From contig NZ_CP016895.1 of the NCBI RefSeq assembly GCF_001704115.1, forward strand, positions 2,976,001-3,040,000: 64,000 nt of DNA. The letters are read 5' to 3'. Position numbers and translations under genes: made by a program. Within the stretch, counting starts at the first letter, position 1, and the number at the start of each line of letters is the position of its first letter. A model generated the notes under the pieces. That model saw only the letters and a program-made list of their open reading frames with translations, was not told where the DNA came from and ran no database searches. Origin of the DNA: Acinetobacter larvae (GTDB lineage Bacteria > Pseudomonadota > Gammaproteobacteria > Pseudomonadales > Moraxellaceae). Shown here piece by piece: positions 8,621 to 17,029 of this stretch.

Positions 8621-9598
8621 TTAACGCTGATCCAATGGCACCCAGTCAATTACCCAGGCTGATTTCATATTGAGGCTGCTATCACTATTGATTTTTTTAC
8701 GTGTAGCATCTGCCGCTTCACGGTCCTTAGCCGGTCCAACCATGATACGAATCCCTTTACTGGTTTTACTTTGCGTCACCTTATAACCTTTGGCACGTAG
8801 CTTAGCCGCCAAGGCATCGGCATTGGCTTGGTTGGCAGCCAAAGCCACTTGTACCATCCACTGTTTACCGCTATTGCTGCCGCTGTCACCATCCATAATT
8901 TGTCGTGCTTTCTCGGCTTCGGCTTTTTTCTTCGCTTCTTCCGCTTTATGCTTGGCATCAGCTTCAGCTTTTTTCTTGGCTTCTTCTGCTTTGGCTTTTT
9001 CTGCAGCTTTACGCTTGGCATCAGCCTCGGCTTTGGCTTTTTGTTCTGCCTCAGCTTTACGTTTATTGTCAGCGTCTACTTTCTCTTTGGCAGCAGCTTG
9101 CTCTCGACGTTTCTGCTCCAGCTCTGCCTTTTTCTTGGCTTCTTCTGCTGCGGTGGTCTTTGCTGCAGTGGCTGCCTTATTCTTCGCATCATTCACCAAT
9201 TCTGGTGGAATATTATCAGAACTATCTTGTGCCGATTTACGACGAGCATTTAATGCAGCATATTCTTCCGCCGCTTTACGCGCAGCCTCAGCCTCAGCTT
9301 GTTGTTGCATACGCAAAAATTCTGCAGCTTTGGCTTCTTGCTCGGCATTGGCTTTTTCACGCGCACGTTTTTGCTCTGCGAGTAATCGTTTTTCAGTCTC
9401 TACGTCTACCGTTAAAGGCTGTAATGGCACAGCTTCAGGCTGGTTTTCAGGATTCGCTTGACGCACTTGTTCAACTGGATGACGAACTTGTGTTTCTTGT
9501 TGGTGTAGCTCTTCTTTGCCTTTTAGAAGTAATGCTGCCAACAATGCGCCTCCTCCCAATAAAACAACACCACCTAGCCAACGTTGTTTGTTATTCAT
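8621..9598 (-). CDS. SPOR domain cell-division protein (DedD-like)
   Basis: A 325-residue protein with one N-terminal membrane helix (WLGGVVLLGGGALLAALLL), a long Ala/Lys/Glu-rich helical region (about residues 60-240) and a C-terminal SPOR domain that starts near KQWMVQVALAAN. SPOR domains bind glycan strands lacking stem peptides at the septum. ATG at 9598 overlaps the folC stop as ATGA, which suggests translational coupling; a second ATG at 9604 is possible. The position after accD-folC is that of dedD in other gammaproteobacteria. The low-complexity middle gives long false reading frames on the opposite strand. Confidence 0.88.
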   Translation of the reverse strand: MNNKQRWLGGVVLLGGGALLAALLLKGKEELHQQETQVRHPVEQVRQANPENQPEAVPLQPLTVDVETEKRLLAEQKRAREKANAEQEAKAAEFLRMQQQAEAEAARKAAEEYAALNARRKSAQDSSDNIPPELVNDAKNKAATAAKTTAAEEAKKKAELEQKRREQAAAKEKVDADNKRKAEAEQKAKAEADAKRKAAEKAKAEEAKKKAEADAKHKAEEAKKKAEAEKARQIMDGDSGSNSGKQWMVQVALAANQANADALAAKLRAKGYKVTQSKTSKGIRIMVGPAKDREAADATRKKINSDSSLNMKSAWVIDWVPLDQR

Positions 9599-10878
9599 TG
9601 ACATTCTTCTAAATACTCCCAGACCGCTTCCAAAGTATGAAACGATCCACACACTAAAATCAGTTGATTATTGTTGCTTTCATCAAGTGCTGACTGAAAT
9701 GCTGCAGCGACATGCGCAAAAGACTCAAACTTTTGATCTTGCAAAGCTTGGCTTAATTGTGCAATAGATGCAGCACGCGGCACAATTACTGGCGCTATTT
9801 TCCACTTTACAACGTGCTTTTTCAACAAGTTCACAGTGCTTTCAATGTCTTTATCTGCCAACATTGAAAATACTGCGATGATTTCAGTATATTGCGGGTT
9901 TAATTGTCGGTATTGTTCTAATTGTCTTAATAAAAATTCGACGCCGTGCGGATTATGTCCAGCATCAAAAATCACGGCTTTATTTGAAATATGCCTACAG
10001 TCAAAACGCCCTGCCAAACGCGCTTCAGCCACGCCTTGGCGGATTGCCGCCATGGAGATCTCTAAACCAGAAACAAGACTGGCAGCGACCGCCGCAGCAA
10101 GGTTTTCAAGCGCCAAATGACCTAATGGCAATTTTAGCGTTGCAGCTGGGCTAGCAAAGTTCCAGCTTTGTCCATCTGCTGCGAACTGATAAAAATAATC
10201 ATGTTGGGCTTGATAGAGTGTTGCCTTACAGGCAGCGACACGATCAGCAATGGCTTGTGGCAGTGCTTGTAAACCAGCAAAAATCACAGGAATATTGGGA
10301 CGAATAATACCGGCTTTCTCAAAAGCAATTTTTTCAATGCTATCCCCCAACCAATCGATATGATCCAAACCGATATTGGTAATCACAGCCACATCGGGAT
10401 CAATCACATTGACCACATCTAAGCGACCGCCTAAACCGACCTCCAACACCCAGACATCACAATCTGCTTGTTGGAAAATCACCAAAGCTGCCAAAGTGGT
10501 GGCTTCAAAAAAAGACAGACTCAGCCCACATGCTCGCCGTGCTTGGTCAACACGGCAAAATGCATCGATGAGCACTTGGTCTGCTACTTCCTGTCCCGCA
10601 AGCTTCACCCGTTCATTAAAACGGTAGATATGAGGCGATTGGTAAAGCCCAACACGATAACCTTGGGCATTTAAAATAGCCGCCAAGGTTGTGGTGGTCG
10701 AACCCTTACCATTGGTCCCTGCAACGGTCATGACTTTGGCAGAGGGCTGCGTGACAGCCAAGTGTTCTGCCACAGGGAGCACACGCTCCAAACCTAAATC
10801 AATTCCAGTCACATGAACATGACCCCAGTAATCGAGCCATGTCGCCAAATTATCGCTGGCAAGCGGTGCGTTTCGCAT
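9595..10878 (-). CDS. folC: Bifunctional dihydrofolate synthase / folylpolyglutamate synthase
   Basis: FolC (427 aa) joins glutamate to dihydropteroate and then extends the gamma-glutamyl tail of folates. It has the Mur-ligase style P-loop TVAGTNGKGSTTTTLAA near residue 52, ITNIGLDHIDWLGDS near 165, and the C-terminal substrate motif IFDAGHNPHG near 306. Its ATG overlaps the accD stop (TAATG) and its stop overlaps the next start, so it is in the middle of a coupled operon. Confidence 0.96.
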   Translation of the reverse strand: MRNAPLASDNLATWLDYWGHVHVTGIDLGLERVLPVAEHLAVTQPSAKVMTVAGTNGKGSTTTTLAAILNAQGYRVGLYQSPHIYRFNERVKLAGQEVADQVLIDAFCRVDQARRACGLSLSFFEATTLAALVIFQQADCDVWVLEVGLGGRLDVVNVIDPDVAVITNIGLDHIDWLGDSIEKIAFEKAGIIRPNIPVIFAGLQALPQAIADRVAACKATLYQAQHDYFYQFAADGQSWNFASPAATLKLPLGHLALENLAAAVAASLVSGLEISMAAIRQGVAEARLAGRFDCRHISNKAVIFDAGHNPHGVEFLLRQLEQYRQLNPQYTEIIAVFSMLADKDIESTVNLLKKHVVKWKIAPVIVPRAASIAQLSQALQDQKFESFAHVAAAFQSALDESNNNQLILVCGSFHTLEAVWEYLEECQ

Positions 10879-11774
10879 TATGGTAAATTCATCAGTTTCG
10901 ATACAATACGGTATACAGTATCACGTAATGCATGGCGATGAACGATTTGATCGATCACACCATGATCAAGCAAAAATTCAGCACGTTGGAATGGTTCTTC
11001 TAATTTTTCGCGGACAGTTTGTTCTATCACACGTTTACCCGCAAAACCAATCATAGCCTTAGGTTCAGCAATATGCACATCACCAATCATTGCCAAAGAT
11101 GCCGTTACACCGCCATACACAGGATGGGTTAATACCACGATATAAGGTAAACCTGCGGCTTTAACGCGCTCAACCACCGCCGCTGTACGTGCCATTTGCA
11201 TTAAAGACAACATGCCTTCTTGCATACGCGCACCGCCAGAAGATGCAAAGCAGACCAAAGGTTGTTTCAGCGCAATGGCTTTTTCGCCAGCTTGCACAAA
11301 ACGATCCCCCACAACGGTTCCCATTGAGCCTGCCATAAAGTCAAACTCAAAAGCACAGGCTACCATCGACAAGCCTTTCAACTGACCTTGCATCACCACC
11401 AATGCTTCGGTTTCGCCGGTTTTTTGCTGTGCTTCTTTGATTCGCGCTGGATAAGCTCTGCTATCGACAAAGTTTAGCGGATCTTTGGCAACAAACTCTT
11501 GTCCAAGCTCACTGTTCACTTGATCAAAAAACCAATTCAAACGCTCACGTGCTTTCATACGTAGGTGTTCATCACACTGCGGACAAACATAGACATTAAA
11601 TGACATGGCAGTACGAGTCACCAAAGCATGGCACTCGGGGCACTCAATGGTTGGCTCAGTATAGATTGCTTTGAGACTCTGCTGCTCATCTGCAACATCA
11701 ATGCCAGGCACTGCACGCTCAGTCCACGGCGTTACGGGACTCAAAACTTTCCCTGATTTGACTTGTTGATTCAT
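10878..11774 (-). CDS. accD: Acetyl-CoA carboxylase carboxyltransferase subunit beta
   Basis: AccD (298 aa from ATG at 11774) forms the carboxyltransferase with AccA and moves the carboxyl group from biotin to acetyl-CoA, the first committed step of fatty acid synthesis. A four-cysteine zinc ribbon (CPECHALV and CPQCDEHL) lies near residues 40-62, and the crotonase-fold core includes FASSGGARMQEG near residue 165. A GTG at 11780 overlaps the trpA stop (GTGA) and would add two residues. The zinc ribbon binds its own mRNA in E. coli; nothing in this sequence tests that here. Confidence 0.96.
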   Translation of the reverse strand: MNQQVKSGKVLSPVTPWTERAVPGIDVADEQQSLKAIYTEPTIECPECHALVTRTAMSFNVYVCPQCDEHLRMKARERLNWFFDQVNSELGQEFVAKDPLNFVDSRAYPARIKEAQQKTGETEALVVMQGQLKGLSMVACAFEFDFMAGSMGTVVGDRFVQAGEKAIALKQPLVCFASSGGARMQEGMLSLMQMARTAAVVERVKAAGLPYIVVLTHPVYGGVTASLAMIGDVHIAEPKAMIGFAGKRVIEQTVREKLEEPFQRAEFLLDHGVIDQIVHRHALRDTVYRIVSKLMNLP

Positions 11775-11776
11775 AC

Positions 11777-12574
11777 TCACTCATCGAGCGCAGCTCGAAG
11801 CTCCTTTACTTTTTGAACCGTTTGATCAACGGCTTGATCGATCGAACACTCTGCAAAAGGTTTGACCAAGGCACTACCGACGATGACGGCATCGGCAACT
11901 TGACCCATGGCTTTTGCGGATGCTGCATCACGTATACCAAAACCCACCCCAATGGGTAGATCGGTCAATGCTTTAATTTTTTCTATTCGTGCTGCGGCCT
12001 CAGCAGTATCTAAGCTGGCAGCGCCAGTCACCCCTTTTAATGACACATAATAAATAAAGCCACGTGCCCGTTCAGCCACGTAAGCAATGCGTTCATCTGT
12101 TGAGGTTGGCGCCAACAAGAATACTTGGTCCATTTGATACTGTTGTAAAATTTGGTCCAAACTGCCTGCTTCCTCTGGTGGAAGATCAACAATAATCAGC
12201 CCATCGACACCACTGTCATGTGCTGCTGCAACAAACTGTTGATAACCAATTACTTCTAATGGGTTTAAATAGCCCATTAACACAATTGGCGTTTGCTGAT
12301 CTTGCTCGCGAAAGCGCTTGACCATCTGCAAAACATCTAAGGTATTGGTTCCGCCCGCCAAGGCACGTTCTGCAGCCAAGGCAATCACTGGACCATCCGC
12401 CATTGGATCTGAAAATGGCAATCCCAACTCAATCACATCCACCCCTGCATCCACCATTTGATGTAGTAGCGGTACAGTGACCTGTGGTTGTGGATCTCCA
12501 GCCATGACATAAGAAACCAATGCCTTTCGCTGTTGAGATTTAAGCTGTGCAAATCGAGTGGCTAAACGTGACAT
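11777..12574 (-). CDS. trpA: Tryptophan synthase alpha chain
   Basis: TrpA (265 aa) cleaves indole-3-glycerol phosphate to indole, which passes to TrpB. The catalytic Glu and Asp are in ELGLPFSDPMADGP (about residues 49-62), and GVTG and GVGFGIRDA phosphate-binding loops appear near 180 and 212. No trpB or trpF is adjacent: the gene upstream is a divergent antiporter. It is the first gene of a run with overlapping stops and starts through accD, folC and the SPOR gene. Confidence 0.96.
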   Translation of the reverse strand: MSRLATRFAQLKSQQRKALVSYVMAGDPQPQVTVPLLHQMVDAGVDVIELGLPFSDPMADGPVIALAAERALAGGTNTLDVLQMVKRFREQDQQTPIVLMGYLNPLEVIGYQQFVAAAHDSGVDGLIIVDLPPEEAGSLDQILQQYQMDQVFLLAPTSTDERIAYVAERARGFIYYVSLKGVTGAASLDTAEAAARIEKIKALTDLPIGVGFGIRDAASAKAMGQVADAVIVGSALVKPFAECSIDQAVDQTVQKVKELRAALDE

Positions 12575-12948
12575 AGTCTGAAGATATCCTTAAATGCTGT
12601 TCGATGAGGAGTGTATCGAGTAAAAAGTACCAGAGTTTGCATTGTAACGTGATTTTCTCTAGATGGAAGTCTCGTCCCAAGGCCGCAATCATCTCGCAAC
12701 TCACTCGCTCACAGGCAGCACGTTTTAACTGCTACATTTATCTATAAATTGCAATGTTTCTCAATGATCAAAGCTTACTAATTGTATTTTTTTCGCAACG
12801 ACCTTCACCCCCCTACACCCTGTGACACCAGACAGCAAAGCATGATGCGGAGTGATTGTGTTAATTTTCACCCCTTAAAAGATGAGCACTTATGAATTGA
12901 CATTAGCTGCCTTATACTACGCAGCAATTATTATTTCTCCCCGTATTT
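12575..12948. other. Intergenic region between divergent trpA and the NhaC antiporter gene
   Basis: About 370 bases with no gene-like frame. Promoters for both directions must lie here. A TTGACA at about 12897 and a TATACT at about 12913 are only 10 bases apart, too close for a sigma-70 pair, so I assign neither. No tryptophan-rich leader peptide was seen before trpA. Confidence 0.5.
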
Positions 12949-14280
12949 ATGACCGAACCCAATGAAAATACCACGCCTGCCCGTGCACTGGCTTTATTAC
13001 CCCTGCTGTTATTTTTGGCGATTTTTTTAGGCAGTGGCATCTATTATTCTTGGATGGGTAGCGAATTCGCATTTTATCAAACCAAAGCGCCCGTAGCAGC
13101 ACTGCCCGCAATACTGCTGGCTGTGCTGACTTTTCGCGGTTCCATTAACCGTGCCATTGACATTTTCCTGCGGGGTGCAGGTCACCATAATCTGATTTTA
13201 ATGTTCATGGTCTTTATGCTGGCAGGTGCATTTGCCAGTGTTTCCACAGCAATTGGCAGCATTGATGCCACAGTACAACTTGCTTTGTCGATCATTCCAG
13301 CACAATGGGTACTCCCCATGTTGTTTGTGATTTCGGCATTTATTGCAACTGCGATGGGTACCTCAATGGGCACCATCGCTGCCTGTACGCCGATTGCATT
13401 TGGTTTTGCCAATGCAACGGATATCGCGATGGTCTATGCCATTGGGGCTGTGGTGGGTGGTGCCATGTTTGGTGATAATCTGTCCATGATTTCAGATACC
13501 ACCATTGCGGCAACACGCAGTCTGAATGTCGAACTCAAAGATAAGTTTCGGATTAATATCTGGATTGCGCTCCCCGCTGCGCTGTGCACCATCATCCTGT
13601 ATTTACTACTCAGCCACACACAGCATGAGATTCAACATCAAGCGTATAATATTTGGCTGATTATTCCTTATCTATTGGTCTTTGTACTGGCTTTTAGTCG
13701 TCTACATGTCTTGGCTGTACTCAGTATTGGCATCGTCAGTGCTGGAATAATTGGCTTAATTTACCAAGATAATTTTGCCATTTCCCACTGGAATAACGCG
13801 ATTTACGACGGCTTCACAGCAATGTTTGAAGTGGCATTTTTGTCATTATTACTGGGTGGTATCTCAGCATTGATGCAACATGAAGGTGGCTTAAAATGGT
13901 TAATTGCACGGATTTATGCGCTAACCAATCTCATTCAAATTGGTCGTGAACGTGCCGGTGAATTGGGGATTATTTTATTAATCTGCTGTTCCAATCTATT
14001 TGTTGCCAATAATACTGTTGCCATTATTTTATCTGGAGATATGGCGCGTGAAGTCGCCAAAGAATATGGCGTCAACCCGAAACGGGCAGCGGCTTTACTG
14101 GATATCTTCTCTTGTGTTGTGCAGGGCTTGATTCCTTATGGTGCACAATTGCTCTTAGCCTGTTCTATTGCACAAATCTCACCGCTTAGCCTAATTCAGC
14201 ATGTTTACTACTGCTGGGCACTCGCCATTTTTAGTCTAGTAGCAGTGATTTTCCGTTATCCACGTTTAAAATCAGGCTAA
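12949..14280 (+). CDS. NhaC family Na+/H+ antiporter
   Basis: A 443-residue inner membrane protein with about 11-12 hydrophobic helices. Segments FVISAFIATAMGTSMGTIAACTPIA split over residues 120-150 and GGAMFGDNLSMISDTTIAA (about 173-191) resemble the core of the NhaC/ArsB-type antiporter fold, with the FGDNLSPLSDTT-like signature typical of NhaC. Such carriers exchange Na+ (sometimes malate or arginine/lactate) for H+. The ATG at 12949 lacks a strong ribosome site. It is a single gene ahead of a long gap. Confidence 0.85.
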   Translation: MTEPNENTTPARALALLPLLLFLAIFLGSGIYYSWMGSEFAFYQTKAPVAALPAILLAVLTFRGSINRAIDIFLRGAGHHNLILMFMVFMLAGAFASVSTAIGSIDATVQLALSIIPAQWVLPMLFVISAFIATAMGTSMGTIAACTPIAFGFANATDIAMVYAIGAVVGGAMFGDNLSMISDTTIAATRSLNVELKDKFRINIWIALPAALCTIILYLLLSHTQHEIQHQAYNIWLIIPYLLVFVLAFSRLHVLAVLSIGIVSAGIIGLIYQDNFAISHWNNAIYDGFTAMFEVAFLSLLLGGISALMQHEGGLKWLIARIYALTNLIQIGRERAGELGIILLICCSNLFVANNTVAIILSGDMAREVAKEYGVNPKRAAALLDIFSCVVQGLIPYGAQLLLACSIAQISPLSLIQHVYYCWALAIFSLVAVIFRYPRLKSG

Positions 14281-14780
14281 TCCTATCTAACGCTGAAACT
14301 GCATAATGCTCAAGCACATGCAGTTTCACACGCCCCATTTGGTTTGATCTAAAGAGCTGTCATTTTTAATCTGACCTACTCATGCGTACAATTTAATAAA
14401 GCACATGCAATCAATGCATTATTTTCTATATTCATTTCACTAGACTCTGACTTTGAAACAAATTTTAAAACGAATAATGATCACTTTGGTAAATCGACTT
14501 CACAGATTTTGTCTAGTCGCATTTGCAGCACAAAAATAATAAAAAAACAAAAATGCTATAAAAAGGCGTGCTATTTCAATAGCTTTAACCCATTTATTTG
14601 ACTATATTTTTGCACGGTACATCTAAAATGATCAGCATAAAAGTTTTAAAAACATCAGAAACAATGTCATGTTCAGCCATTTACCTTGATCATTTCGGCA
14701 ATTTACCATGTAAAAACTAGATTTGCTTCGTTGTAAATCGCCAAACTAATTATTTCTAGCGTCATTTAGGTCAAAAAAAC
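14281..14780. other. 500-base gene-free stretch between the antiporter and an AraC regulator
   Basis: It contains an 11-bp perfect inverted repeat (TGAAACTGCAT at 14294-14304, ATGCAGTTTCA at 14318-14328) just after the antiporter stop, probably a transcript end though it lacks a T run. The rest is AT-rich and should hold the promoter of the AraC-type gene. No coding frame is convincing. Confidence 0.6.
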
Positions 14781-15821
14781 GTGAATATAAAAGAGACAGA
14801 AGGATTTAATGTCAATCGCGATACGATTAGTATCCACTTCGTCAATGCCGCATTGACTGGGGTTAAACGTCTAGGTATGGACATCGAGACTTTACTCTCC
14901 CACGTCGGTATTGAAGCTGAATTATTACGTCAACCCAAAGCCCGTATTTCGCCAGAGCAATATACGCGCTTTATCAAAATGTTATGGATGGTCACTCAAG
15001 ATGAACACGTGGGCTTTGATGTCCAGCCACGTCGCTTGGGCACTTTTGCCATCATGTGCCAACTGATTATTCATGCCAAAACATTGGGTGACGCATTAGA
15101 ATTATCCTCGCAGTTTTATAAATTGTTCGGTGATGAATGGTCCGTGAGTCTTGAGCGTGATAAACACGAAGCGCGTTTGGTCCCTCTCGTTCCCAAAAGC
15201 ATGGATCCCGATCATTTTATTACTGAAAGCATGTTGATGATTTGGCATGGTCTGGCTTCTTGGTTAATCGAACGTCGTATTCCTTTGGAACGTGTACATT
15301 TTGGCTATCCACGCCCAGAGCATGCCGACGAATACGATGCCCTATTCTTTGCGCCAGTCATGCAGTTTGATGCGCAACGTACTGAAATTACCTTTGCGGC
15401 TGATTATCTCGACTTACCCATTCGCCAAAATGAACAGGCTTTAGAGGAGTTCCTCAAAGCTGCACCAGCTCAGCTTTTGGTCAAGTTTAAAAATAATAAT
15501 TCACTCACTTCGCGTATTCGCGATGTGCTCAAAAGTCAGATTGGTGAGGAAATGCCAACCTTAAATGACGTCGCCTCTATGCTCTATCTATCACCACAAA
15601 CGTTACGACGCCGACTGGCAACAGAGGGTAAAAGTTATCAAGGTGTCAAAGATGCATTACGTCGTGACGCTGCGATTCACCTCTTACTCAATCCCAAACT
15701 GACCCTCGAAGATGTCGCTCAACAAGTTGGATTTAGTGAAACCAGTACGTTCCACCGTGCTTTCAAAAAGTGGACTGGTGTAACACCAGGACTCTACCGT
15801 CAATTGCATGGTTATCATTGA
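14781..15821 (+). CDS. AraC family transcriptional regulator with arabinose-binding-like N-terminal domain
   Basis: A 346-residue regulator. Residues about 25-210 match the Arabinose_bd type (PF12625) effector domain found in OruR/ArgR-like AraC members; the C-terminal 100 residues carry two helix-turn-helix units, with LNDVASMLYLSPQTLRRRLATEG split near residue 255 and the hallmark LEDVAQQVGFSETSTFHRAF near 310. The only in-frame start near the 5' end is GTG at 14781; the ribosome site is weak, so the exact start is unsure. No obvious target operon is next to it. Confidence 0.87.
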   Translation: MNIKETEGFNVNRDTISIHFVNAALTGVKRLGMDIETLLSHVGIEAELLRQPKARISPEQYTRFIKMLWMVTQDEHVGFDVQPRRLGTFAIMCQLIIHAKTLGDALELSSQFYKLFGDEWSVSLERDKHEARLVPLVPKSMDPDHFITESMLMIWHGLASWLIERRIPLERVHFGYPRPEHADEYDALFFAPVMQFDAQRTEITFAADYLDLPIRQNEQALEEFLKAAPAQLLVKFKNNNSLTSRIRDVLKSQIGEEMPTLNDVASMLYLSPQTLRRRLATEGKSYQGVKDALRRDAAIHLLLNPKLTLEDVAQQVGFSETSTFHRAFKKWTGVTPGLYRQLHGYH

Positions 15822-15902
15822 TGTCAGCGTAGTCCTTATTTTATCGTTGCAATAAAGCTTTGATCGTTATCGTTTTCTAGCCACATTGCGCTATTTTCCT
15901 CT

Positions 15903-15935
15903 GCCCAGCTTCTATTCAGAAATTGGGCTTTTTTT
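15903..15935 (+). terminator. Terminator after the AraC-type gene
   Basis: An imperfect stem, GCCCAGCTTCT with AGAAATTGGGC, closes a short loop and runs into seven or more T. It is about 80 bases downstream of the stop. Confidence 0.75.
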
Positions 15936-16110
15936 ATTTTATTTTTTGTTTTAATTTTTAATTTTATTTTTTTGTGCTGTTTTTTCATTGCTTTAGATCT
16001 TATTTAACCACTAGAGCCAGCGATCTATAGCCATCCTCAAAGTCGGCGAAACACATAAAATCATGCTATGATACTGGCAATTTTATACGCAGACTTTGGA
16101 AGCCGTGCTG

Positions 16111-16389
16111 ATGAATAATAAAGCTATTTCTCCTGAAAAATCTCCTTGGGGGTGGAAAGCCCTCGGTATCGCAGCTGTACTCAGTGTATTATTCCTCGGT
16201 ATTTTCTATCTTGCCATGAGCAATGAACCTGACTATATGCCGAGCCAACAACAGAAACATACGCAACAACATGCTTTTAAAACAGCTCCTGCCATGTCAC
16301 CTGAAGCACTTGAAACAGCAAAACAACAGCAACAAGCTGCTGAAGCAGCCAAAGCTCCACAACATAGCAGCACACACAGCGAGCACTAA
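16111..16389 (+). CDS. Small single-pass membrane protein, unknown
   Basis: A 92-residue protein. ATG at 16111 has GGAAG eight bases upstream and is preferred over an in-frame TTG at 16096. One membrane helix spans about residues 17-38 (ALGIAAVLSVLFLGIFYLAM), followed by a Gln/Ala/His-rich soluble tail. I do not recognise the family. It lies alone between an AraC-type regulator and a convergent acetyltransferase gene. Confidence 0.75.
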   Translation: MNNKAISPEKSPWGWKALGIAAVLSVLFLGIFYLAMSNEPDYMPSQQQKHTQQHAFKTAPAMSPEALETAKQQQQAAEAAKAPQHSSTHSEH

Positions 16390-16462
16390 GCACGTCGTCT
16401 AAAAATTAATAGGTGCTCAGAGATGCAGTGCATAACTCCCTGTGCTGCATCTGGTCTTAAGC

Positions 16463-16897
16463 TTAAGATGGCTGACTCAAGAGCAAATCCATATGACGAT
16501 GTGGAATATCACACTCTAAATACACTGCTCCTGTCGCTTGAAAACCCAAGCGCTCATAAAAAGGGAGTGCCTGTACTTGTGCAGATAGATATAGATTCGG
16601 TCGCTGCTGTTGACGCGCATATGCAATAATATACGCCATTAACTGATAGCCTATCTGCTGCCCGCGATATGTCGCCAAAACGGCAACTCGCCCAATAGAG
16701 TGATCTGGCAATAAACGTGCTGTTGCAATAGCTTGTTGTTGATCATAGACCACAAAATGCTCTGATGCTTCGTCGAGATCATCCCACTCATCTTCAACTG
16801 GAATCTGCTGTTCTTGCACAAACACCTGTTCACGAATGGATCGGGCATCTTGTGCCAATTGCTGCCAATCCCCTTGTACTATACGTATCTGGGTCAT
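16463..16897 (-). CDS. GNAT family N-acetyltransferase
   Basis: A 144-residue GNAT-fold enzyme. The acetyl-CoA pyrophosphate loop is in VLATYRGQQIGYQLM (about residues 73-87), and the C-terminal FYERLGFQATG is typical. The N-terminal VFVQEQQIPVEDEWDDLDE segment is of the ElaA/YjcF type, found in small acetyltransferases whose substrates are mostly unknown. The gene ends convergent with a small membrane protein gene. Confidence 0.88.
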   Translation of the reverse strand: MTQIRIVQGDWQQLAQDARSIREQVFVQEQQIPVEDEWDDLDEASEHFVVYDQQQAIATARLLPDHSIGRVAVLATYRGQQIGYQLMAYIIAYARQQQRPNLYLSAQVQALPFYERLGFQATGAVYLECDIPHRHMDLLLSQPS

Positions 16898-16915
16898 CCC
16901 TTGCTCCTTTTTGTC

Positions 16916-16951
16916 ATCGTTTCGTTGCCACTGATCGTTTCGTTGCTACTG
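16916..16951. repeat. 18-bp tandem duplication
   Basis: Two 18-bp copies (ATCGTTTCGTTGCCACTG at 16916-16933 and one with a single C-to-T change at 16934-16951) lie just upstream of the leftward GNAT gene, in what should be its promoter region. Confidence 0.85.
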
Positions 16952-17029
16952 AATGCTGTGCTCGCTACCGCTCTTGCGCTAGCAAGATCACTTTTTACCC
17001 AACACGCTTCATCTAGCACGTTAAAAATA

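Noticed and set aside
8790-9612. Three long rightward frames (141-235 codons) opposite the SPOR-domain gene
   Set aside because: They are mirror images of the Ala/Lys-rich coding sequence on the minus strand. Their products are low-complexity Leu/Phe/Ser/Ala strings and the minus frame has an operon position and a real SPOR domain.
12897-12918. TTGACA and TATACT as a promoter for the NhaC gene
   Set aside because: The spacing is about 10 bases, far from the 16-18 needed.
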